Source: an uncultured Candidatus Melainabacteria bacterium
Lineage (GTDB): Bacteria > Cyanobacteriota > Vampirovibrionia > Gastranaerophilales > Gastranaerophilaceae
DNA length: 36,011 nucleotides
NCBI GenBank assembly: GCA_934757255.1
Contig: CAKVLL010000017.1
Location: 1-36,011 of the forward strand
Direction: 5' to 3'
The translations under genes and the position numbers were made by a program. Each line of letters opens with the position of its first letter. The first letter of the stretch is position 1. Below the pieces are notes generated by a model, which saw only the letters and a list, made by a program, of their open reading frames with translations, searched no databases and was not told the origin of the DNA. Positions 1 through 6,635 of this stretch are shown here, one piece after another.

Positions 1-69
1 ACTACAATCTTCCCCTTAATCATATTTCTATATTAACCCAAAGATTAATATTAGACAAATTATTAACTT

Positions 70-213
70 TTATAAATTATCAATAACACAATTCTCTGCT
101 TTCGCATCATTTTTACCAGTGTCCAAGATAAGTTTATCTCCAATTCGCAAAGTTCGGTCGATGTACAACTTTTTTAGTAAAAGAAAATAGTTAATAAAAA
201 GCTGGATTGCTTC
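70..213 (-). pseudogene. possible C-terminal gene remnant
   Basis: On the minus strand an open frame of about 47 codons ends at a TAA (70-72). It reads as plausible protein, with stretches such as KKLYIDRTLRIGDKLIL and DTGKNDAKAENCVIDNL, and its codon use resembles the neighbouring genes. It has no start codon with a ribosome binding site and is closed upstream by an in-frame TAG near 214. It may be the tail of a broken gene. I do not recognise the family, and chance cannot be excluded in so short a frame. Confidence 0.3.
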
Positions 214-295
214 AGGCTAATCGCCTTCGCAAAGACGGCACGCTTGAAAGTCTAATGCCCTGTTATTGCGCACTACTATCCATAAAAATTTCATC

Positions 296-672
296 AAATG
301 AACGACAATCGCGCCGCGAGCGTTTTTTAGCGAGCGTGAAAGTGCGGGTTCACCCGCTACATCCATTCAGACCACAACCGTAAGGTTGTAGAAAACGGTG
401 CGCAGTTTCTTTTCTTTTGCTTCGTTTTCTTTTCTTTAATCGCAAAAAGAAAAGAAAATGAAGAATTATTTTGAAATAAAAAACTTTTCTTTGATGAACT
501 TTTCTTTCTCTTTTGTTGCGATAAAAAGAGAAAGAAAAGTACCAAAAGAAAGAGAAAACACGCCATTGTTTCCTACGCTCTTACGAGCGTTAGATAAAAT
601 GGCTGATTAGCAAGCAGAGCTTGCACTCTCACGCTCGCTAAAAAACGCTCGCGGCGCGATTGTCGTTCATTT
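296..672. repeat. 377-bp nested-hairpin element with 50-bp inverted ends
   Basis: Positions 296-345 and 623-672 are inverted copies matching at 49 of 50 bases. The interior is a chain of hairpins: 344-357 (6-bp stem), 374-389 (6 bp), 425-458 (13-bp stem, 8-nt loop), 498-540 (17-bp stem, 9-nt loop), 562-603 (6-bp stem enclosing a 6-bp hairpin at 575-590) and 610-624 (6 bp). It has no convincing gene: the only open frame inside is low-complexity Lys/Phe/Ser sequence produced by the A/T-rich stems. The termini are far more GC-rich than the surroundings. The shape fits a non-autonomous mobile element (MITE-like) or a structured RNA. No target-site duplication was obvious. Confidence 0.75.
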
Positions 673-824
673 AATGTTATATCAACTCAAATTCTACAAA
701 ACATTAGTGTTAATTAAAAGAGAGAATTGTTACAAATCCTTAATGTTCTACTTCGAAATTAGCAATTTTTCTTTTATTTAAGACTTTATTAATATAAGGT
801 TAGAAAAAGTAGTAAGGCGTTTGT

Positions 825-2261
825 ATGACATCAATAAATGGCAATTATTTGATTTTACCTCAAAAATATTATCAAAATTCTCAAATCCCATGTGCGCCTG
901 CGTTTCGTGGAGGAGTAGAGTCTAATCCACTCCCCGCACAAGTAACACCACCGCTATCGTATCCCCCGGATACGGTAGAAATTTCTGCTACAAATAAAAT
1001 CAAAAAAACAAATGACAAGATGTCCACAGGCGCAAAAATCGGGGTTACGGCTTTGGGTGTTTTGGGCAGTTTAGCAATTGGTGCTGTATGTTTTGCAAAA
1101 CATCAATCAGGCAAACTTACAAAGTTGTATAACAAAAAAATGCAATTTCTAGAACTTCCAAAACACATTGATTTTAAAGAAGCAAAAACTGTCGAAGAAG
1201 GCATAAAATTTGCAAAAGATGTTTTAAAAATAGGTGAAGTTGACAGCAATTTTACGCTTGATGCCATAAATTATGCAAACAGAGGACTTGTTGATGTAAG
1301 TAATGCCAATAAAGGTAAATTATTTATGCCGAAGAAAATGACATATAAAGATTTAGAAGAAAATACACTAGCACATGTTATTAGAAATATAGAGTCTGAA
1401 AATTTTGGAGAATTCGCTATCAACAAGAAATTCTTTGATGATAATAAAATTAACAAAATAATTAATAATAAGCTTTTTTATAAAAATAATACCCAAATCT
1501 TTAAATTTAATAATAATGATGAAATTCAAACCTTTGCCCACAATGGTATACCAATAATTCCATCAAAAGATGTTGAAAAACTGATAAAAAAATATTACAA
1601 AAATCCAAATGAATTAAATATAAATGAAAAACGTTTATTATGTTGGAGTTTGAACAATGGTTTTGATAAGCTATACGCTAATTTTAAACGTTATCCGTTA
1701 GATACAATCAAAAAACATCAACAATATTTTGAAAAAGAACTGAATATAAATATTGATATTGCCGATTTAGCTAAAAAGACTACTAAAGAGCAAGAAGAAA
1801 TATTAGGAAATTGGACTAAAGAAATCTTTGAAAAGAAAAAATCTTCAATATTTTTGATAGAAATGGATTTATATTCTCCTATTAAAACCGTTTACCATGA
1901 AATGGGGCATTTGCAGGATTATGCTAAGAATTTAAAAGAATTAGATTTGAAACAATGGAAACTAGCTAGTAATACTGATGTTGAACAAGTTGGCAATCAT
2001 TGGGGGCGTTTAGGTTCTAATGGTTACAAGGAATTGTTTGAAAAAAATCCAACAAAATTCAAAAAGCGTTATCCTGATTTGTATGAATTCTTGACAAATC
2101 AAGAATACCAGCAAACAGCGGGCAAGGTTTCAGGGTATGCTCAAACAGGCATCGGAGAATTTATCGCTGAAACCTATGCGAAAATGGTGCACGGAGATAA
2201 GATACCTGACGATGTTATGAAACTTTATGAAAAATATAACGGTCCTAAATTAGGCGGGTAA
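825..2261 (+). CDS. membrane-anchored zincin-like protein
   Basis: 478 residues. The N-terminal 60 residues are polar and proline-rich without a classical signal peptide. A hydrophobic Gly/Ala-rich segment follows at about 70-91, then a long charged, Lys-rich region. The C-terminal third carries HEMGH at 358-362, the HExxH zinc and catalytic motif of zincin metallopeptidases. A later GEFIAET segment (E445, E449) could give the third zinc ligand, as in gluzincins, which suggests a membrane-tethered protease or toxin-like peptidase. The family is unrecognised, and protease activity is inferred from the motif alone. The ATG at 825 has only a weak AGTAAGG-like ribosome binding site. The gene stands alone, downstream of the hairpin element. 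Confidence 0.6.
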   Translation: MTSINGNYLILPQKYYQNSQIPCAPAFRGGVESNPLPAQVTPPLSYPPDTVEISATNKIKKTNDKMSTGAKIGVTALGVLGSLAIGAVCFAKHQSGKLTKLYNKKMQFLELPKHIDFKEAKTVEEGIKFAKDVLKIGEVDSNFTLDAINYANRGLVDVSNANKGKLFMPKKMTYKDLEENTLAHVIRNIESENFGEFAINKKFFDDNKINKIINNKLFYKNNTQIFKFNNNDEIQTFAHNGIPIIPSKDVEKLIKKYYKNPNELNINEKRLLCWSLNNGFDKLYANFKRYPLDTIKKHQQYFEKELNINIDIADLAKKTTKEQEEILGNWTKEIFEKKKSSIFLIEMDLYSPIKTVYHEMGHLQDYAKNLKELDLKQWKLASNTDVEQVGNHWGRLGSNGYKELFEKNPTKFKKRYPDLYEFLTNQEYQQTAGKVSGYAQTGIGEFIAETYAKMVHGDKIPDDVMKLYEKYNGPKLGG

Positions 2262-2291
2262 AACGGGCGATATAATCACTAATTTGTAAAA

Positions 2292-2321
2292 TTCACATTT
2301 TCTCCAATATCATGTTATAAT
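2292..2321 (+). promoter_or_regulatory. extended -10 promoter for the pseudopilin gene
   Basis: A TGT-TATAAT extended -10 (TG at 2313-2314, TATAAT at 2316-2321) with a weak TTCACA at 2292-2297, 18-nt spacer. It lies 27 nt upstream of the pseudopilin start. Confidence 0.5.
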
Positions 2322-2348
2322 CAGAATACAAATAATTGGAGAGTTTAC

Positions 2349-3071
2349 ATGATTAATAAAAAAGGATACACTTTTGCAGAAGCTTTGATTTGCCTTGGAA
2401 TCATTAGCATTTTAGCTGCAATAACTTTACCAAAAGTTATTGCAAATTTTGATAAGCATGTAAATGGTGTTACACTAGGTAGAACTGTTGAATTATTACA
2501 AACTGGTATGACAAATGTTATACAAGAAGCACAAAACCAAAATCAAAATGGAAACGCATTTTCCAATTTATCTGCAATCAGACTGAGTGATATTGGGTTA
2601 GAAGGTAATACATATATAACTGATGGAGACAATCTATTTCAAAATATAATAAGTTTTATTAATTTAACAGAAGACAATACATATAACATCGAAAACATAA
2701 AAACTTACACAGGTGATGACCCATCTGATGATGCAATAAGCGGATATACTGCATATAGACTTGCAAAAACAGGTTCTGTTGTTATGTATAAAAGCATTGA
2801 CGGAGAAGCAGATTTTAATGATGACAATACAATACTGGCGTCAATTTTAATTGATACAAATGGCGACAAAGCGCCAAACAACTTTGGGAAAGATATATTC
2901 TTATTTGGCTTAGCTAACAACGGTATTTTAATTCCTGCCGGAACTCAAGCTTATTTTGATTCTGAAGACATAAATCCACAAACAGTTGTAAATGGTTGTT
3001 CTGATACACCAGGGAATGGAATTTCTTGTGCTTCTCGCGTTATGGCTGACAAATGGGAAATAAAATATTAA
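2349..3071 (+). CDS. type II/IV pseudopilin-like protein
   Basis: 240 residues. The N-terminus is a class III prepilin signal: basic residues ending in KKG, predicted cleavage after Gly6, Tyr7 as +1, Glu11 at the conserved +5 position, then a hydrophobic helix to about residue 30 (IISILAAITLPKV). Prepilin peptidase should process it for assembly into a type II secretion pseudopilus or type IV pilus-like fibre. The globular part contains Asp-rich stretches (DINGD-like segments, GDDPSDD) that could bind calcium, as in some pseudopilins. The C-terminal region has two cysteines. It stands alone with a GGAG ribosome binding site; no secretion machinery genes are in the window, so the partner system must be elsewhere. 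Confidence 0.8.
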   Translation: MINKKGYTFAEALICLGIISILAAITLPKVIANFDKHVNGVTLGRTVELLQTGMTNVIQEAQNQNQNGNAFSNLSAIRLSDIGLEGNTYITDGDNLFQNIISFINLTEDNTYNIENIKTYTGDDPSDDAISGYTAYRLAKTGSVVMYKSIDGEADFNDDNTILASILIDTNGDKAPNNFGKDIFLFGLANNGILIPAGTQAYFDSEDINPQTVVNGCSDTPGNGISCASRVMADKWEIKY

Positions 3072-3097
3072 TTTTTGAATAAAGAAAGGAAAGTAAA

Positions 3098-3331
3098 ATG
3101 GCTGAAGCAAAAATTTTGGCAACAATCGATAGAACAGACACTGAACAATTACAAATTTCAATTTCAGAATATAGAGGTAAAAGTTACTTCAACTTGAGAA
3201 TTTTTTATACTACAGATGAAGGTGCGACTTGGCTTCCTACAAAAAAAGGTGTAACATTTGCACCTGATCAGTTAGATATTTTATCTGATGCAATTGAAGA
3301 AGCAAAAAAAGAATTTATGGCAGAAGAATAG
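3098..3331 (+). CDS. PC4/p15-like single-stranded DNA-binding protein
   Basis: 77 residues. The sequence fits the bacterial transcriptional coactivator p15/PC4 fold: a strand-rich part (QISISEYRGKSYFNLRIFY), the WLPTKKGVTF segment typical of the family, and a C-terminal helix that would form the dimer interface. Family members bind single-stranded DNA or RNA; the physiological role in bacteria is little known. The start at 3098 has a good AAGAAAGGAAAG ribosome binding site. It lies 26 nt after the pseudopilin and may be co-transcribed. A large inverted repeat begins 35 nt after its stop. Confidence 0.75.
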   Translation: MAEAKILATIDRTDTEQLQISISEYRGKSYFNLRIFYTTDEGATWLPTKKGVTFAPDQLDILSDAIEEAKKEFMAEE

Positions 3332-3366
3332 AGGGGAGGAAAGTGAGTAAGAAAGAGTTTGGGAAA

Positions 3367-3490
3367 GTGAATAGGTGAATAAGTGAATAGGTGAATAAGT
3401 TCGTATCAAATATATTTAAATAAAAACGCGTTTATTATTGAAAATATCTAAAACGAACTTATTCACTTATTCACCTATTCACTTATTCAC
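3367..3490. repeat. inverted repeat made of tandem octamers
   Basis: The left arm 3367-3403 is four head-to-tail copies of GTGAATAR followed by GTTCG. The right arm 3454-3490 is the same in opposite orientation (ACYTATTC units). The 37-bp arms pair with one mismatch and two G-T wobbles around a 50-nt AT-rich loop. Degenerate copies continue on the right to about 3526. The repeat abuts the shortened histidine kinase gene. It is too long and lacks the run of T expected for a simple terminator. Confidence 0.8.
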
Positions 3491-3527
3491 CTCTCCTACC
3501 ACTTTCCTCTTATTCGCTTATTCACAA

Positions 3528-4232
3528 ATGACCATCCAAGACGAATTCATAGCAACAGTTTCACACGAGATGCGAACACCTCTTACTAGCATAAGAGGTT
3601 TTTCGCAAACTCTTTTAAACTCATGGGACAAAATTAAAGACGAAGATAAAAAGAAATTTATCGGAATTATTGAAGACCAGTCAAATAGACTTATCCACCT
3701 TGTTGAAAACATTTTATCCGTTTCAAAAATGAATGCAGGCAATCAGGTTTTAAAACAAGTTGACATAAACGCTTGCATCAGAAGAGTTTTGCCTATGTTG
3801 GAAGAACAGCATAAACAAAACAAATTTGAAACAAAATTGAGTAAAGAAAATCCGATTGCATATATTGATGAAGATAAATTTCAGCAAATTATGACAAATC
3901 TTATTGATAATGCCGGCAAATATTCAGAAAAAGAAATTATTGTTTCTACTGAAATCCAAAACGACATTATTAAAATCAAGGTTCAGGATTTTGGCGTTGG
4001 TATAAAAAAAGAAGATTTTGGCAAAATTTTTCAAAAATTTTCAAGGCTTGAGAATCATTTGACAAGCAAAACTCAAGGCAACGGTTTGGGGCTTTATATA
4101 ACAAAACAGCTTGTTGAGAATATGGGCGGAAAAATTGGCTTTATCAGTAAAATTGGCGAAGGTACAACGTTTGAAGTTGATTTTCCGATTTATAATCAAG
4201 AGGAGGCTCTAAAATGCTCTCAAATGTCTTGA
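3528..4232 (+). CDS. histidine kinase core lacking a sensor domain
   Basis: 234 residues from the ATG at 3528. The HisKA dimerisation domain begins at once: the phosphoacceptor is His13 in ATVSHEMRTP. The HATPase domain has an N box (NLIDNAGKYS), a G1 box (DFGVGIKKEDFGKIF) and a G2 box (GNGLGLYITKQL). All catalytic motifs are intact, but the usual sensor, membrane or PAS region is absent. The frame can be extended back to a TTG at 3438, but that extension only translates the octamer repeat (LFTYSPIHLF and similar). Neither start has a visible ribosome binding site. It is therefore either a soluble kinase core or a 5'-truncated pseudogene. It overlaps the regulator gene by 19 nt, so the two were a pair. 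Confidence 0.7.
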   Translation: MTIQDEFIATVSHEMRTPLTSIRGFSQTLLNSWDKIKDEDKKKFIGIIEDQSNRLIHLVENILSVSKMNAGNQVLKQVDINACIRRVLPMLEEQHKQNKFETKLSKENPIAYIDEDKFQQIMTNLIDNAGKYSEKEIIVSTEIQNDIIKIKVQDFGVGIKKEDFGKIFQKFSRLENHLTSKTQGNGLGLYITKQLVENMGGKIGFISKIGEGTTFEVDFPIYNQEEALKCSQMS

Positions 4233-5488
4233 TTATTGACAAAAGAAAAGAACTTTCAATAAAATACAAAAAAAGTATTGAAGACACGGAAACATCGGCT
4301 GTTATTTCCCGAGATTTAAAAGACGCTTTATATTACATTCAGCATGCTGAACCTGATATAATCATAATTTCTGATAGCTTAGCAGAAAATCTTTCAGATT
4401 TGTGCAGAAAAATTAGAGCGTTAACTTATAATACGCGCCCGGTGATTATTGCGCTTTCAAAATCAGCGGATACAAATGATAGAATTCAGGTTTTGGAAAA
4501 CGGCGCTGATGATTTTTGGAGCGAGCCTGTAAATATAGATGAGTTTAAAATGCGAATCAGAGCGCATTTAAGACGTGATATAGAATCTAATTTGGATTCT
4601 AAAACACTTTTGCCCAACAAAAAATTTGTAGAAAAAAATTTAAAAAGGTTGTTGAATAATGATAACAAGCCTGCAGTTTTACTTTTGGGATTAGAAAATT
4701 TAAAAAACTACAAAAGTGTGTACACCGATGTTGCAGGTGATAAACTTATTCAAACTCTTGTTGCGATTATCAAATCAACAATTGACAACAACGATTTTTT
4801 AGGTCAATTAGATGAAGAAAATTTTGTAATAATTACAAATCCTTATACTGCCGAAAAAATGGCTGTATTTTTAACGTTTGCATTTGATACGGTTGCACCA
4901 AAATTTTATTCTGCGCAGGATGCAAAACGCGGATATATGTTGCTTAAAGGTGACCGAATGGCAGGCATGAGAGCCAATTTTGTTTCACTTTTAATCGGCG
5001 GAGTTATTGATAATTACGAACAAATAAAAACGGTTGAAGCTCTTGAACAACGATTATTCTCAATAAAGAAAATTGCAAAAATTCCGAGTGGTTCAAATTA
5101 TGCGATAGATAGAATTAAGCTTGCCGGTGAAAATTCGGTAGTAGAACCTAAAATAAACAATTTTATCTACATAAAAGAGCCTGATGAAGCATTAGCTTTG
5201 CTTTTAAGAACAACGCTTGAACTTCAGGGTTATGATGTGACTGAGAATTTAAACTTGAATTCAGCTGAACAACCTGCGATTTTAATCATTGACAGCAATG
5301 ATGATTTGTCAGGATTAGACTTCTGTCGTGAAATTAAAAACAAGCCAAATTTTGTCAATACAAAAATCATTGTTACAACAACAGTTCACGAAAAAGCTGC
5401 AATTTTAGATGCAGGCGCGGATTTATATTTACCAAAACCTTACGAAATTTCAGATTTAATACGTTGGATAGAATTTTTTAGAGGATAA
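4214..5488 (+). CDS. REC - degenerate GGDEF - REC response regulator
   Basis: 424 residues. Domain 1 (about 4-120) is a receiver with Asp54 as likely phosphoacceptor (IIISDSLAEN), but the conserved Lys of the KP motif is Glu104 (SEPVN), so phosphorylation may be impaired. Domain 2 (about 125-300) has the GGDEF fold signature start (TLLPNKKFVEKNL), but the catalytic motif is replaced by QLDEENF near 198-204. It should not make cyclic di-GMP and may be a binding or dimerisation domain. Domain 3 (about 315-424) is a second receiver with Asp360 (LIIDSNDD) and an intact KPY at 408. There is no DNA-binding domain. The start overlaps the kinase gene and has a strong AGAGGAGG site. Confidence 0.75.
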   Translation: MLSNVLIIDKRKELSIKYKKSIEDTETSAVISRDLKDALYYIQHAEPDIIIISDSLAENLSDLCRKIRALTYNTRPVIIALSKSADTNDRIQVLENGADDFWSEPVNIDEFKMRIRAHLRRDIESNLDSKTLLPNKKFVEKNLKRLLNNDNKPAVLLLGLENLKNYKSVYTDVAGDKLIQTLVAIIKSTIDNNDFLGQLDEENFVIITNPYTAEKMAVFLTFAFDTVAPKFYSAQDAKRGYMLLKGDRMAGMRANFVSLLIGGVIDNYEQIKTVEALEQRLFSIKKIAKIPSGSNYAIDRIKLAGENSVVEPKINNFIYIKEPDEALALLLRTTLELQGYDVTENLNLNSAEQPAILIIDSNDDLSGLDFCREIKNKPNFVNTKIIVTTTVHEKAAILDAGADLYLPKPYEISDLIRWIEFFRG

Positions 5489-5490
5489 AT

Positions 5491-5577
5491 CTAAAATGCT
5501 ATTCTACCTCCAATTTCACCTGAAAATTTTTCTTTTGAATCATAGGTGGATTTAGCCGTTACCGTGATATTGCCCAA
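5491..5577 (-). pseudogene. remnant resembling an outer-membrane beta-barrel C-terminus
   Basis: On the minus strand, one frame away from the GH77-like fragment, a frame reads from GNITVTAK through STYDSKEKF to GEIGGRIAF and a TAG at 5491-5493, three bases from the stop of the convergent regulator gene. Alternating residues and a final Phe are typical of the last strand of outer-membrane beta-barrels. No start or upstream body exists in this frame. It reads as the tail of a deleted gene joined to the fragment next to it. Confidence 0.4.
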
Positions 5578-5845
5578 CTGGTTGAATTTGAACTTCATTT
5601 ATTCCCCAGTATTTTTTTGCAAAGTCAAAAAACTTTTCGCTCTCTTGTGTGTTAAGTGTGCCAACGCCTGTATTGTTTTGCGCTTCTTGCGGAAGTAAAG
5701 ATGTTGGAACAATAAGAATTGATTTTCCTTTATTTCCGACTTTTTCTTTTGCTTCTTTTAAGACAGCAGAATATTCGCCTTCTTCCTTTGGTTTAAGGCG
5801 TCGCTGAAAATTAATCGCATTGTTAATTTTTAGTTCCATAATCAC
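5552..5845 (-). pseudogene. N-terminal fragment resembling 4-alpha-glucanotransferase (GH77)
   Basis: 97 codons on the minus strand. ILIVPTSLLP, then NTGVGTL, then FFDFAKKYWGINEVQIQPVGQ resemble the first strand, Gly-rich turn and first helix/strand of MalQ-type glucanotransferases (LLPISSLPS, GIGTFG, FLKEAGQSYWQILPLGP in classical members). A full enzyme is around 500 residues or more, so everything after the first barrel elements is missing. The frame ends at TAA 5552-5554, right where another gene's tail continues in a different frame. The likely start is ATG 5845 or the in-frame ATG at 5839. I infer a deletion scar, not a functional enzyme. A short conserved lineage protein is the alternative. 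Confidence 0.45.
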
Positions 5846-5998
5846 ACACTTCTATTTATATTAAACCAAAACAAGAAAAAATTTGCTATATTGAGAGAGT
5901 TTGTAAATAATTGTAACAATGCCGATGAAAATCTTAAAGTTTTTTTAAAATGTGCCGTTATATATGATGGTTGTATTAAATATAAAAGGAGAAAACAA

Positions 5999-6538
5999 AT
6001 GACAGAAATTTCAAACTTTAAATTAAACATGGCTAGTATGAATGCTTTCATTGAGAAGGAAGGCGGAAAAATTTCTGACGAAGATTCAACAAAGTTAAAC
6101 ACAATTTTTAAAGAATGCGATACTGAAGGTGCGCAAAACGACAAAGGGGAAAATATTGGCGATGGTGTTCTTAATATGAAGGAATTTGTAAATTTCTTAA
6201 ACAAAGTAAAGAGTTCATGTCCAAACATCTTTAATAAATTTGTAGCATTCTTAACTGTAGATAAAAAGGCTCAACTAGATGAAATGAACAATGAAACAAT
6301 ACGAGAATTAGAAAAAACAGAGGCCGAAATTGAACAACAAAAGAAACAGATAGACAAAGTTCTTCAGTTTTTTAATAATTTCAAAGATAAAATTGATGAT
6401 AAAACCCTTCAAGAACAAATCAAGACATTAAATGGTATAACTGATGAAAAGGAATTTAACAAAAAGCTTAAAGAGTTTACAGATGCTAATGACATGAATA
6501 TTGCAATGGAGGAAGCGATAGAAGATACGAAACTATAA
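5999..6538 (+). CDS. EF-hand-like coiled-coil protein
   Basis: 179 residues from the ATG at 5999, chosen because AAAGGAG lies just upstream; an in-frame start at 5891 has no such site. Residues 36-66 resemble an EF-hand (IFKECDTEG, then IGDGVLNMKEFVNF): loop positions 5 (Asp55), 6 (Gly56), 8 (Leu58) and 12 (Glu62) fit, but the first ligands are displaced, so calcium binding may be weak. Residues 95-130 form a Glu/Lys/Gln-rich coiled coil, followed by another charged helical part. It has no signal peptide and its function is unknown. A second EF-hand protein lies at 15865. It ends at a terminator shared with pckA. Confidence 0.65.
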   Translation: MTEISNFKLNMASMNAFIEKEGGKISDEDSTKLNTIFKECDTEGAQNDKGENIGDGVLNMKEFVNFLNKVKSSCPNIFNKFVAFLTVDKKAQLDEMNNETIRELEKTEAEIEQQKKQIDKVLQFFNNFKDKIDDKTLQEQIKTLNGITDEKEFNKKLKEFTDANDMNIAMEEAIEDTKL

Positions 6539-6576
6539 AATTAAGTATAATAAATCAATATAAAAAGGTTTTAATG

Positions 6577-6612
6577 AAAAAACAGGATAACCAAATGGTT
6601 ATCCTGTTTTTT
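6577..6612. terminator. bidirectional terminator between EF-hand gene and pckA
   Basis: A perfect 16-bp stem (6577-6592 with 6597-6612) around an AAAT loop, with A-run on the left and T-run on the right, so it can serve both converging genes. Confidence 0.9.
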
Positions 6613-6635
6613 GAAATAAGCTAAGTTTAAGTCTA

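Noticed and set aside
357..566. 69-residue minus-strand frame inside the hairpin element
   Set aside because: It is low-complexity Lys/Phe/Ser text made by the A/T-rich stems and has no ribosome binding site.
1..824. CRISPR array or origin in the left gene-poor stretch
   Set aside because: There are no regularly spaced direct repeats or DnaA-box clusters; the repetition is inverted and hairpin-like.
3438..3527. N-terminal extension of the histidine kinase from TTG 3438
   Set aside because: It only translates the octamer repeat, and there is no ribosome binding site.
5891..5998. 36-codon N-terminal extension of the EF-hand protein
   Set aside because: AAAGGAG sits right before ATG 5999, and the extension has no coding character.
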